Both the position numbers and the translations under genes were made by a program. The notes under the pieces were generated by a model that saw only the letters and a list, made by a program, of their open reading frames with translations, was not told the DNA's origin and searched no databases. A stretch of 64,000 bases of DNA from Rufibacter glacialis (GTDB lineage Bacteria > Bacteroidota > Bacteroidia > Cytophagales > Hymenobacteraceae). Positions 34,557 to 42,871 of this stretch are shown in pieces (position 1 is the first letter of the stretch; every line of letters starts with the position of its first letter). The stretch spans positions 186,001-250,000 of the forward strand of contig NZ_VKKZ01000021.1 of the NCBI RefSeq assembly GCF_008271745.1, read 5' to 3'.

Positions 34557-35222
34557 TTAGATATTCAGGTAACGCAAAAGCATGTCCAACCTGTCCTGAT
34601 CTTCCGGGGCACTGGAGGTATCTTGAAACTGAGCAGTTATTTTATACCCAAACCGTTCCAGGGTGGCCACAATGCGGGAAAGATCTGACGTATTGATCTT
34701 GAGGGTGAGCTTTATCCTGAAGATGTCTGCCTCATCTGGTGAGACATAAGCACTTAATATCTTGGCGTTATTGGATTCTACCAACCTGCTTATCTCACTC
34801 AAGGAATAGTCCCGCTCTGCCATGCAAAGCACCAGAATACCGCCCTGGCCTTGCAGCGCAGACATCTGGCCAAACGCGGAGATGGTGTCATTCACTGTGA
34901 TAACGCCCAGGTATTCCTGCAAATCATCCAACACGGGCACTACCTGTACCTTGTTCTTGATAGCGAGCTCCATCACATTGTAGAAATGCTGGTTCTGCTG
35001 CACGTGCACGTGTTCATAATCAAAGGGAATGTTCTCCAGGACCATGTCTGGGTTCTTAGCCTCCAGCACATTCTCCTCAGTGACCAAGCCTAAGTATTTG
35101 CGGTTTTTCACCACGGGCAACTGGTTCAGCCGGAACTCATCCATCCAACGCACGGCTTTTTCGCCGGTGTCAGAGAGTTTGAGGGGGGGAACCATCTGGT
35201 TTATCAGTTCTTCAGCGATCAT
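34557..35222 (-). CDS. CBS-domain protein
   Basis: 221 residues: two CBS domains (about 1-120) that usually bind adenine nucleotides, then an ACT-like C-terminal region (about 130-205, ILVLCMAERDYSLSEISRLV). No enzymatic domain is attached, so it is probably an energy-sensing regulatory protein. Its start overlaps the end of the upstream hydrolase by 11 bp, which implies translational coupling. It is commonly seen beside nadK in Bacteroidota. Confidence 0.85.
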   Translation of the reverse strand: MIAEELINQMVPPLKLSDTGEKAVRWMDEFRLNQLPVVKNRKYLGLVTEENVLEAKNPDMVLENIPFDYEHVHVQQNQHFYNVMELAIKNKVQVVPVLDDLQEYLGVITVNDTISAFGQMSALQGQGGILVLCMAERDYSLSEISRLVESNNAKILSAYVSPDEADIFRIKLTLKINTSDLSRIVATLERFGYKITAQFQDTSSAPEDQDRLDMLLRYLNI

Positions 35223-35982
35223 ACACAGCAGTCTTTATCAGGAATCTCTCTAAGATACTGTTAAAGGCCTCCGGATGTTCCATCATAGGTGCGTGGCAGC
35301 AATGGTCTATGAAGTGCAGTTCAGAATTCTGGATCAATCTATTGAACTCATGCGCCACCATGGGCGGCGTGATGGTATCATTCAAGCCCCAGATCAGCAG
35401 GGTTGGCGCCGTGATGCCCCCCAGGTCTTTGCCCAGGTTATTGCGCTGCGCAGACTTGGCAATGGAGATGATCCTGAGCACTTTGGGGTTGCTGTTGGTG
35501 ATGTCAAACACTTCATCTACCAGTTCCTGGGTAGCCACGGCCGGATCATAGAACGTGTATTCAATGCGTTCCTTCACAAAACCATAGTTCCCGCGCTTAG
35601 GGAAAGAACCGCCCATAGAATCTTCAAACAAACCAGAGCTGCCGGTTAAAACCAGGCGCTTTACGCACTCCGGGCGCTTGAGGGCAAACTCCAGAGCCAC
35701 ATGGCCGCCCAATGAGTTGCCCAATAAGGTCAAATCAGACAGTTGCTTGTAAGAAATAAAGTCTTCCACGAACTCAACCAGGCCCGGCACACTGGCCTGC
35801 GGCAACGGCATCTCATAGAGGGGCATGAGCGGAATCACCACCCGGTAATTTTTATGAAAATAAGAGACCACTCCCTGCCAATTACTAAGCGCGCCAAACA
35901 GCCCATGAAGGAGCAACAGCACTTCGCCCTCGCCTTCATCTATGTACTCAAACCCGCCTTCCTTCTTGATTTCCAAGTTCAT
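35212..35982 (-). CDS. alpha/beta hydrolase
   Basis: 256 residues. LLLLHGLFGALSNWQ gives the oxyanion region, S90 in LLGNSLGGHVALEF is the nucleophile, and the likely catalytic His is in HCCHAPMMEHPEAF near the C-terminus. The substrate is unknown. It heads a leftward run (hydrolase, CBS, NAD kinase). It shares the HGLFG...NWQ start with the YbfF-like hydrolase at 39275, although the two differ greatly elsewhere. Confidence 0.85.
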   Translation of the reverse strand: MNLEIKKEGGFEYIDEGEGEVLLLLHGLFGALSNWQGVVSYFHKNYRVVIPLMPLYEMPLPQASVPGLVEFVEDFISYKQLSDLTLLGNSLGGHVALEFALKRPECVKRLVLTGSSGLFEDSMGGSFPKRGNYGFVKERIEYTFYDPAVATQELVDEVFDITNSNPKVLRIISIAKSAQRNNLGKDLGGITAPTLLIWGLNDTITPPMVAHEFNRLIQNSELHFIDHCCHAPMMEHPEAFNSILERFLIKTAVYDR

Positions 35983-36017
35983 GTGAGAAAATCGCTAGTA
36001 ATGATCGTAAGTAGAAA

Positions 36018-36593
36018 CTAATATAGGGTTGTAATATTAGCAATATTCACCCAATTTCTGAGCATTTCCAGTCCGTGTTGGGTGAGGGCCGCCTCTGGGT
36101 GAAACTGCAGGGCGTAAAGCGGCAGGTGCGCGTGCCGAAACGCCATCAATTCCCCCTCGGTCGTGTGGGCCAGCGGCACCAACGTAGCGGGCGCTTCCTG
36201 CACCACCAGAGAATGGTAGCGCACTACCGGTACTTTTTCTGGCAGGCCCGCAAAGATAGGGTCCGGCGCGCAGTGGATCTGGGAGACCTTGCCGTGCATC
36301 GGCCGCAGGCCTTTCTCTACTTTGGCCCCGAAGAATTGGCCCAAGGCCTGGTGCCCCAGACAGATCCCCAGCATAGGCAGCCGGTCATGGTAAAAGTCAA
36401 TCACGGCTGGCATCACCCCGGCCTTCTCCGGCGTGCCCGGCCCCGGCGACAGCACAATTCCCTCTAACGGCAAAGCCTGCAATTCAGCCAACGGGACATC
36501 ATTCCGGCGCACCTCCACCGCTACCCCTAATTGCCTGAAATAGTCATAGAGGTTGTAGGTAAAGGAATCAAAATTATCTAAGAGCAACAGCAC
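36018..36593 (-). CDS. glutamine amidotransferase, TrpG/PabA type
   Basis: 191 residues from a GTG start (LLLLDNFDSFTYNLYDYFRQLG). Class I glutaminase: C78 in LGICLGHQALGQ with H165 and E167 in FHPEAALTQHG. It supplies ammonia to anthranilate synthase or aminodeoxychorismate synthase. The synthase partner (TrpE/PabB) is not adjacent, so tryptophan versus folate assignment is open. Two REP-like palindromes lie upstream. Confidence 0.9.
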   Translation of the reverse strand: MLLLLDNFDSFTYNLYDYFRQLGVAVEVRRNDVPLAELQALPLEGIVLSPGPGTPEKAGVMPAVIDFYHDRLPMLGICLGHQALGQFFGAKVEKGLRPMHGKVSQIHCAPDPIFAGLPEKVPVVRYHSLVVQEAPATLVPLAHTTEGELMAFRHAHLPLYALQFHPEAALTQHGLEMLRNWVNIANITTLY

Positions 36594-36629
36594 AGAGAGG
36601 GAAACGCAACGAAGAGGAAAAAAGATATT

Positions 36630-36743
36630 CCTGTTTCAGGCCCGCTTTTTAACATACAGGCCCAAAACAGGAAATAAAATCAAGTAACTAACCAGCGGAG
36701 CCGCCGTTTTAGGGCTGGTTTACAGAAAACAAGGCCTAAACCC
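36630..36743. repeat. two REP-like palindromes in tandem
   Basis: Copy A 36630-36671 (CCTGTTTCAGGCCCGCTTTT ... CAGGCCCAAAACAGG). Copy B 36704-36743 (CCGTTTTAGGGCTGGTTTAC ... AAACAAGGCCTAAACCC). They lie between the amidotransferase start and the cvpA stop. Confidence 0.6.
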
Positions 36744-36768
36744 AGAGCTCCTCTACCCTGCCCGCCTG

Positions 36769-37278
36769 CTAGGCAAAAGACTCCAGGGCCTCGCGGCCGA
36801 AGGGGATAATCCATTGCACAAAAGCCCAGGCATTAGGGGCGGCCTCCAGGTAATAGGGGTACACCTCAGACTCACGCACCGTGTGCAGCGCCGTGTCTAA
36901 ACCGGTGGCGTTGGCAAAATAAACGAGCAGGCAGATGGCCAAGGCCCATTTACCGCCGCCCAGCACGGCCCCTATCACATTGTCCAGCAGTCCCAGCGGG
37001 GTTAAATGCACCCCTTTTTTGACCATCTTGCCCACGGCCCGTACGGCAAACCCGATGCCTATGAACACTAGCAGGAAGGGCAGAAACGGCAGAAATCCGG
37101 CGCTCTCGCCCAGCCATTCATGAATGGGCGGTGTCACCAGCCCCACCAGCTTCATCCCGAACACGGTGATCAGGACAAAGGTGGCCAGGGAAGCCACCTC
37201 CAGGATTAGGCCTTTAAAATAGCCTTTGAAGGCGCCGTACGCCACGGGCAACAGCAGGAAAAGGTCAAACGTGCTCAC
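36769..37278 (-). CDS. CvpA family membrane protein
   Basis: 169 residues from GTG with four hydrophobic helices, the usual CvpA topology. The opening STFDLFLLLPVAYGAFKGYFKG has the family's glycine-containing first-loop pattern (GxxxGxxxG-like). CvpA proteins affect colicin V production and envelope homeostasis, but the mechanism is unknown. It is 14 bp downstream of the YqeY gene. Confidence 0.85.
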   Translation of the reverse strand: MSTFDLFLLLPVAYGAFKGYFKGLILEVASLATFVLITVFGMKLVGLVTPPIHEWLGESAGFLPFLPFLLVFIGIGFAVRAVGKMVKKGVHLTPLGLLDNVIGAVLGGGKWALAICLLVYFANATGLDTALHTVRESEVYPYYLEAAPNAWAFVQWIIPFGREALESFA

Positions 37279-37292
37279 GTATGAGAGGTTCC

Positions 37293-37754
37293 TTAGGCGT
37301 TGGTGTTGTTCAAAAGGGCATTCACAGCGTTGGAGATGGCGCGGCCGTCGGCCTGGCCCGCCAGTTCGCGGGAAGCCACGCCCATCACCTTGCCCATGTC
37401 TGAGGGCCCCAGGGCACCTACGCGTTGGATGATCTCCAGCAGGCGCTCGCGCAGATCGCCTTCGTCCAGTTGCTGCGGCAGGAACTCCTCAATGATGGCC
37501 AGCTCGGCCAGCTCAATCTCCTCCAGGTCGGGGCGGGACTGGGTGCGGTACACCTCAGCCGACTCGCGGCGCTGCTTGGCGGCCTTGGTCAACAGCTTCA
37601 GCTCTGTGTCTGGGGTAAGGGCCTGCACGCCGCCTTTCTCGGTCTCGGCCAGCAGAATCTGGGATTTGATGCCCCGCAAGGCTTGCAGACGGGTTTTGTC
37701 TTTGGCCAACATGGCTTGCTTGATACCGGCTTCTACTTTTTCTTTCAGGCTCAT
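37293..37754 (-). CDS. GatB/YqeY domain protein
   Basis: 153 residues, stand-alone YqeY. The helical domain resembles the tail of GatB, with RLQALRGIKSQILLAETEKGG near the start and the C-terminal pattern DMGKVMGVASRELAGQADGRAISNAV. It is thought to bind tRNA or assist amidotransferase-type reactions; the function is not established. It is expressed with the cvpA gene. Confidence 0.92.
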   Translation of the reverse strand: MSLKEKVEAGIKQAMLAKDKTRLQALRGIKSQILLAETEKGGVQALTPDTELKLLTKAAKQRRESAEVYRTQSRPDLEEIELAELAIIEEFLPQQLDEGDLRERLLEIIQRVGALGPSDMGKVMGVASRELAGQADGRAISNAVNALLNNTNA

Positions 37755-37797
37755 AGTTTATTTAGTAAAGGTGCCGCGGCACCCGGGTCAGAAATCA

Positions 37798-37832
37798 TTT
37801 AGGAATGGGACGCTAAGTTTCTTTTATCTTTG
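37798..37832 (+). promoter_or_regulatory. promoter of pdxJ
   Basis: TATCTTTG at 37825-37832 is a perfect TAnnTTTG, with TTTA at 37798-37801 as a -33 match (spacer 23). A leader of about 30 nt precedes the ATG at 37870. Confidence 0.55.
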
Positions 37833-37869
37833 CCAAATCCTTCAGGAAGAACGTTAACGCAAAAGCAAC

Positions 37870-38586
37870 ATGACGAAACTGAGCGTAAATATAAATAAAA
37901 TAGCCACGCTACGGAACGCCCGCGGCGGCAACCGCCCAAATGTGGTACAAACGGCGCTGGATTGCGAACGGTTTGGCGCCCAAGGCATCACCGTGCACCC
38001 CCGGCCCGATGAACGGCATATCCGGTTTCAGGATGTATACGACCTGAAGGGCGTAGTGACTACCGAGTTCAACATTGAGGGCAATCCCACGCCTGACTTC
38101 ATCAAACTGGTGCTGTCTGTGAAGCCCGAACAGGTGACCCTGGTGCCAGACGCCCCAGACGCCATCACCTCCAACGCCGGTTGGGACACCATCAAGCACA
38201 AAGACTTTCTGGTAGACGTCATTGCCAAGTTCAAAGCCCACGGCATCCGGACTTCCATTTTCGTAGACCCCATCAATGCCCAGGTAGAAGGCGCCGCCCA
38301 CACCGGCACCGACCGCATTGAACTTTATACCGAGGCCTACGCCCACCACTACCACACCCACCGCGAAGCCGCCGTGCAACCTTACGCCGAGGCTGCGCGC
38401 GTGGCGCAGCAGTGCGGCCTGGGCTTGAACGCCGGCCATGACCTGGACCTGGACAACCTCAAGTACCTGAAAGAACAGTTACCTAACCTGGCTGAGGTCT
38501 CTATTGGGCACGCCCTGATCTGTGACGCGCTGTATTACGGCCTGGAGAATACCATCCAACTGTACCTGCGCCAACTCAACTCCTAA
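37870..38586 (+). CDS. pdxJ: pyridoxine 5'-phosphate synthase
   Basis: 238 residues. The N-terminal [20 protein letters not shown] and [13 protein letters not shown] are the PdxJ signature; TIM barrel. It condenses 1-deoxyxylulose-5-P and 3-amino-2-oxopropyl phosphate to pyridoxine-5-P, indicating the DXP-dependent vitamin B6 route. PLP is needed by several enzymes here (KynU, cysteine desulfurase, alanine racemase). Confidence 0.96.
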   Translation: MTKLSVNINKIATLRNARGGNRPNVVQTALDCERFGAQGITVHPRPDERHIRFQDVYDLKGVVTTEFNIEGNPTPDFIKLVLSVKPEQVTLVPDAPDAITSNAGWDTIKHKDFLVDVIAKFKAHGIRTSIFVDPINAQVEGAAHTGTDRIELYTEAYAHHYHTHREAAVQPYAEAARVAQQCGLGLNAGHDLDLDNLKYLKEQLPNLAEVSIGHALICDALYYGLENTIQLYLRQLNS

Positions 38587-38657
38587 ATGACAGGCTTCTC
38601 TTTTTCCTTCTGTTTTCAGAAAAGCAGCAGCAGAACGCGACGTAACTGGGTTGGCTT

Positions 38658-39236
38658 ATGCTAGGCGTGCTGTTTAAGATAGCGGCCTTTGTGGTGGCGG
38701 CGCACTACGCCGTGCGGTTCTTCGACTGGCTTTTCAAGAAACAGCAGCGGGTGTATTTCCTCTCGCCCATGCGCCAATTCAAGATGGTGTTCTGGTCTTT
38801 GCTGAGCTTCTGGCTGGGCGGCTCCATGCTGGGCCTGCTGCTGCGGGACCAGACAGACACGCCCCTGGAACAAGGCATTGCCCTGGGTTTAGGAGTAGTG
38901 CTGTTCCTCTTCGCGCTGCCCACCTTGCTGGTGCACGTGCAGTACTGGCGCCATGAGCGGGAAAACGCCCTGGAATTGGAAAAAGAAACCCAAAGCGCGC
39001 TGCTGCTGCAACCCAGCGGCAAGTACCTGCTCACCCCGCAGCAGGTCAGGCAGATCACCCATACGAAAAGTTCGTCCCAGCGCTTTTTCTGGAGCTCGTA
39101 CCACTACCTCACGCTTTCCCTGGCAGACGGCCGGCAAGTGAAAATCACCTCGTTGTTACTGGATGTAGAGCAACTGAAGGCGCTCTGGCCCCGCGTACCC
39201 TGCCAGACCAGAACGAAATGGATCTGTTTTCTGTAA
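38658..39236 (+). CDS. membrane-anchored hypothetical protein
   Basis: 192 residues, family unrecognised. Three hydrophobic segments lie in the first half (about 4-22, 44-61 and 74-96), then a soluble C-terminal region from about 105. It sits between pdxJ and the YbfF-like hydrolase with gaps of 71 and 38 bp, so co-transcription is plausible. REP-like sequence lies just before it and just after it. Confidence 0.7.
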   Translation: MLGVLFKIAAFVVAAHYAVRFFDWLFKKQQRVYFLSPMRQFKMVFWSLLSFWLGGSMLGLLLRDQTDTPLEQGIALGLGVVLFLFALPTLLVHVQYWRHERENALELEKETQSALLLQPSGKYLLTPQQVRQITHTKSSSQRFFWSSYHYLTLSLADGRQVKITSLLLDVEQLKALWPRVPCQTRTKWICFL

Positions 39237-39250
39237 AACAGACCTAAAAC
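39223..39250. repeat. REP-like palindrome overlapping a gene end
   Basis: ATCTGTTTTCTGTAAAACAG with ACCTAAAAC. The copy overlaps the last codons of the membrane protein (C-terminal ICFL), so part of this protein's tail is encoded by the repeat. Confidence 0.55.
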
Positions 39251-39274
39251 CCGCATACCCAACCGCTCAATTCT

Positions 39275-40042
39275 ATGGAATTAAATTATAAACTTTTAGG
39301 CGAAGGCCAGCCTTTACTTATTCTGCACGGCCTTTTTGGCACTTTAGACAACTGGCAAACCCTGGGCCGCGAGTTCTCCAAGACCTACCAGGTCTACCTG
39401 ATTGACCTGCGCAACCACGGCCGCTCGCCGCATTCAGAGGAGTTCAGCTACCAACTCATGACTGATGATATTCTGGAGTTCATAGAGCAGCACCAACTGC
39501 AGGCCCCCATGATCATTGGCCACTCCATGGGCGGCAAAGTAGCCATGAACTTCGCGCTGCAGCACCCAGACCAGCTCTCTAAGCTACTGGTAGCGGACAT
39601 TGCACCCAAGTACTACCCGCCGCACCATGATGATATCCTGGAGGGGTTCCGCTCCATTGACCTGGCTTCTATCCAGAACCGGCAAGAAGCCGATGACCAA
39701 CTGGCCGTGAAGGTAAGCGACTATGGCACCCGCCAGTTCCTGCTCAAGAACCTGTACCGCCAAGAAGACAACAGCTTTGGCTGGCGCCTGAACCTGGACG
39801 CCATTGAGCGGAACTTGGACCAAGTGCTGAGTGATATTGTCTCTGAGACGCCTTTCACCAAGCCCACGCTTTTCCTGCGGGGAAGTAATTCGCGCTACAT
39901 CAAACCAGAGCAGGATCTGCCCCAGATTCAGGCCCTTTTCCCGCAGGCGACTATCCAAACCATTGAGAACGCCGGGCACTGGCTCCACGCTGAGCAACCC
40001 CAGGAGTTCTACCGGTTGGCCATGGAATTCCTGCAGGCATAA
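39275..40042 (+). CDS. alpha/beta hydrolase, YbfF-like esterase
   Basis: 255 residues. LLILHGLFGTLDNWQTLGR and IDLRNHGRSPHSEEFSY are characteristic of the YbfF/ABHD11 esterase group. The nucleophile is S84 in IIGHSMGGKVAMNFA, and the catalytic His is in NAGHWLHAEQP. It likely cleaves short-chain acyl esters, including acyl-CoA or acyl-ACP-like substrates in the group; the natural substrate is unknown. Confidence 0.9.
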   Translation: MELNYKLLGEGQPLLILHGLFGTLDNWQTLGREFSKTYQVYLIDLRNHGRSPHSEEFSYQLMTDDILEFIEQHQLQAPMIIGHSMGGKVAMNFALQHPDQLSKLLVADIAPKYYPPHHDDILEGFRSIDLASIQNRQEADDQLAVKVSDYGTRQFLLKNLYRQEDNSFGWRLNLDAIERNLDQVLSDIVSETPFTKPTLFLRGSNSRYIKPEQDLPQIQALFPQATIQTIENAGHWLHAEQPQEFYRLAMEFLQA

Positions 40043-40243
40043 AACCTGCTTTTCAGAACCTGGCGTAGGTGCACCTCTGGCAATTCAAGTTGAAGGCTAA
40101 TTTTTCTGTTGAATCCCGACCGTAAACGAGGAAAGCGCCTGAACCAGGATCTGGTGGGCGAACAGGCAATAATCTAGATGATAAAAGTGGACTCAGCTGC
40201 TTCCCCTGTTTTAAGCCGCTTTTAGATAAAATACCTAATAAAC

Positions 40244-40963
40244 ATGAGTACTCCCGCCAAAGGCACTCTTTTCCTGATTCCTACCGTGCTGGCTGAGGAC
40301 ACGGCCTCTGCGGTGATCTGCCGGCAGGTGGCGGAGGTGACAGCTCACCTGAAATATTTCCTGGTGGAGAATGCCCGCACCGCCCGCCGCTACATCAAAT
40401 CCATTGCCCCCTCGCAGACCATTGAAGAACTGCAGATCACAGTCATTGACAAGAATTCCTCAGATGCGGAGCTAACGGCGGCCCTCAAGCCCTTATTGGC
40501 CGGCCAGGACGCCGGAGTAATCTCAGAGGCGGGCTGCCCCGGCGTGGCCGACCCGGGGGCGGAACTAGCCCGGTTGGCACACCAGCACGGGGTAAAGGTG
40601 GTGCCGCTGGTAGGGCCTTCGGCGATCTTGATGGGGCTGATGGCCTCGGGCTTCAACGGCCAGTCTTTTGCCTTCCACGGGTACCTGCCCATTGAGAAGC
40701 GTGACCGCATTCTGGCCTTGAAAGGGCTGGAGAAAGAGATGGCGATGAAAGACCAGACCCAGATTTTTATGGAAACGCCCTACCGCAACAAGCAGATGAT
40801 AGAAGATTTGCTCCAGCACCTGAACAAAAACACCAAGCTCTGCATAGCGGCCAACATCACGGGCTCCAATGAATTCATCAAAACCCTGCGTGTAGCCGAC
40901 TGGAAAGGGAAAGTACCGGACCTGCATAAACAACCCGCCGTCTTCCTCATCTATAAGCGCTGA
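40244..40963 (+). CDS. RsmI-like SAM-dependent methyltransferase
   Basis: 239 residues of the tetrapyrrole-methylase fold (SAM-binding). The family motif SEAGCPGVADPGAELARLAH is at about 92-111, and the C-terminal PYRNKQMIEDLLQHL part also fits. RsmI 2'-O-methylates C1402 of 16S rRNA. This shorter Bacteroidota form lacks the C-terminal extension of E. coli RsmI (about 286 residues), so the precise target should be treated as likely rather than certain. Confidence 0.85.
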   Translation: MSTPAKGTLFLIPTVLAEDTASAVICRQVAEVTAHLKYFLVENARTARRYIKSIAPSQTIEELQITVIDKNSSDAELTAALKPLLAGQDAGVISEAGCPGVADPGAELARLAHQHGVKVVPLVGPSAILMGLMASGFNGQSFAFHGYLPIEKRDRILALKGLEKEMAMKDQTQIFMETPYRNKQMIEDLLQHLNKNTKLCIAANITGSNEFIKTLRVADWKGKVPDLHKQPAVFLIYKR

Positions 40964-41070
40964 TCCTACCCCGTCGTTTTAGAGCTATTTTCAGAAAACA
41001 GGTCCAAAAGAAGCAGCCAAGAACCTGAATTAAAAACAAGGTCAGGAACAAGCATACCTACTTTCTCTCT

Positions 41071-41157
41071 GTCATCCTGAAAGGATCTTGGTGGCGAACG
41101 GCAAATGCATTCCATAAGTGCCTTTCTAGTTCGCCCACAAGATCCTTCCAGGATGAC
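41071..41157. repeat. 87-bp GTCATCCTGA element, full copy
   Basis: The left end is GTCATCCTGAAAGGATCTTG and the right end CAAGATCCTTCCAGGATGAC, with an inner GGCGAAC / GTTCGCC pair. It is the best-preserved copy. Confidence 0.88.
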
Positions 41158-41306
41158 AATATGTTTTATTTGTCCTCTTACCTACAAACGTTGATTTCTC
41201 TCCTCGTTTAAGAGCTATTTTTAGAATATAGACCAGAAAAGGAATAGCGACAAATTGTGTTTACAAAGTAGACGCAACAATTATTAGCTTGCCGGTTATT
41301 AGTTTG

Positions 41307-41360
41307 CTGGCGCGAGCCTTCAGACTCGTGCCTATGGATGCTGCGAGTCTCCAGACTCGC
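41307..41360. repeat. CTGGCGCGAG palindromic elements (two adjacent)
   Basis: CTGGCGCGAGCCTTCAGACT with CGTGCC, then GCGAGTCTCCAGACTCGC, a nearly perfect palindrome, within 60 bp. Confidence 0.7.
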
Positions 41361-41401
41361 TGGGAACCACCATCTGAAGCTTAACCCATCCGCTCCCGTG
41401 C

Positions 41402-41445
41402 AAATAGAAAGGGTAGAGAACCGCAGTTCTCTACCCTTTCTATTT
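41402..41445. terminator. bidirectional hairpin terminator
   Basis: A perfect 20-bp stem AAATAGAAAGGGTAGAGAAC with loop CGCA lies between convergent genes (RsmI-like and the EnvC-like operon). It is A-rich on one side and T-rich on the other. Confidence 0.85.
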
Positions 41446-41485
41446 CTATCCCGTTTTTGTCAAAAAGGCCGCTAAATAGGAATGC

Positions 41486-42871
41486 TTATTTAGGCATGAG
41501 CCAGCCTTGGGGGTTCAGGTTCGTTTGGTTTTTCCAGATCTGGAACTGCAGTTCTGAGGTACCCTCGGCATCAGTGTAGACGGTGCCAATGGTTTCTTTC
41601 GCGCCTATCTCCTGGCCTTCGGTCACGCTCACCGTGCGGAGCTTGGCGTAGACGGTAAAGTACTCACCGTGCTGCACCATCACAATGTTGTTCATGCCAG
41701 GGATAGTATGCACCGCCAGCACCTTGCCCCCGAAAATGGCCCGCACCCGCTCGTTGGCTCCGGTCTGGATGTCAATGCCGCGATTTTCCACTACCACGCC
41801 TTTCAGCACCGGGTGCGCCTGGCGCCCGAAGCGCTGGGAAATGAACCCGCGCTCTACGGGCCAGGCAAAGCGGCCTTTGTTCCCGGCAAAACTGTTGGAC
41901 AGGACGGCGGCCTCTGGGGTAAGGGTCACCCGGTCACGGCGGGTGGCAGTGGCCGCGGGTTTCTCGGCGGCAGGCTCTGGGGCTGGTTTCCCTGCCGCGG
42001 CGGCGGCTCTGGCGGCGGCCGCCGCTTCACGGGCGGCTTTGGCTTTGGCAGCTGCCTCGGCGGCACGGGCCGCCCGGGCAATCTCTTCCCGCACAATGTT
42101 GGCAATCAATTTATCTAACTGCCGTACCGCCTGCTGCCGACGTTCCACCTCCTCTTTCAGAGACTGCTCCTGCTGACTCAACTGCTGAATGACCTTGTCT
42201 TGCTGGTCATGCATGGAAAGCAGGTTGTTGTTTTCCTTCAGCTGTACCGTGAGCAGGCTTTTCTTCTGCTGTTTCTGCGAGGTAAGGGTATTGAGCTGCT
42301 GGTTCAGGTTCTGTTGCAGAGCCTCAATGGCTGCCGCCTGGTTTTTACGGGCCTCGGTGTACTGGCGCAGGTAGCGCATGCGCCGCATCATCTGGTTGAA
42401 AGAATCAGAGGCGAACAGAAACATGAGCTTGTTGTAGCTGTTGGCGGTCTTGGAGGCGGCATAGATAAGCCGGGCGTACTCTTTCTTCAGGCGCTGCAGA
42501 TCGGTTTGGGCATCGGCTACTTTCTCCTCGGTGGTGCGCAGGTCGCGGTTGAGGTAGGTGATCTCTGAGGAGATGTTGTTGATGACGCCTTTCTGCACCG
42601 TGATCTTTTCCTTGATCACGTTGAGCTGCCCCAGTGAGGCCTGTTTCTTCTGGGCGGTCTGCTCCAGGATACGGTTGGCTTCCTGAATACGCTTGAGGTT
42701 CGCGTTTTTCTCGCGCTCCAACTGGGCTTTGCTTTTTACGGGTGTTTTCTTCTTGGCAGACGCGTTAGAAGAGGGACGGGAGGTCTTCTTCTGCTGCGCC
42801 TCTGCAGAAGTCAACCCAATCAAGAAAAAGAATAAAAAAAGATAAAGAAGCCCCGCCCTATTTACGTTCAT
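41486..42871 (-). CDS. EnvC-like protein: coiled coil plus degenerate M23 (LytM) domain
   Basis: 461 residues: signal peptide (LFFFLIGLTSAEAQQ), long coiled coil (about 45-285), Ala-rich linker, then a C-terminal LytM/M23 fold (about 335-461). The zinc ligands of active M23 peptidases are not conserved: HxxxD reads N363-RGI-D367, the YAHL segment has K410, and the HxH pair near the C-terminus is E440-L-Q442. By analogy to EnvC/NlpD it probably activates a cell-wall amidase rather than cutting peptidoglycan itself. It is last in a six-gene operon; its start overlaps the DUF4292 stop by 14 bp. Confidence 0.88.
   Translation of the reverse strand: MNVNRAGLLYLFLFFFLIGLTSAEAQQKKTSRPSSNASAKKKTPVKSKAQLEREKNANLKRIQEANRILEQTAQKKQASLGQLNVIKEKITVQKGVINNISSEITYLNRDLRTTEEKVADAQTDLQRLKKEYARLIYAASKTANSYNKLMFLFASDSFNQMMRRMRYLRQYTEARKNQAAAIEALQQNLNQQLNTLTSQKQQKKSLLTVQLKENNNLLSMHDQQDKVIQQLSQQEQSLKEEVERRQQAVRQLDKLIANIVREEIARAARAAEAAAKAKAAREAAAAARAAAAAGKPAPEPAAEKPAATATRRDRVTLTPEAAVLSNSFAGNKGRFAWPVERGFISQRFGRQAHPVLKGVVVENRGIDIQTGANERVRAIFGGKVLAVHTIPGMNNIVMVQHGEYFTVYAKLRTVSVTEGQEIGAKETIGTVYTDAEGTSELQFQIWKNQTNLNPQGWLMPK

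Larger units (their letters stand above)
40964..41400. other. gene-free repeat island
   Basis: No coding sequence is supported between the RsmI-like gene and the terminator at 41402. It holds REP-like copies at 40973-41010 and about 41207-41240, an 87-bp GTCATCCTGA element (41071-41157) and two CTGGCGCGAG-type palindromes (41307-41332 and 41343-41360). Confidence 0.8.
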
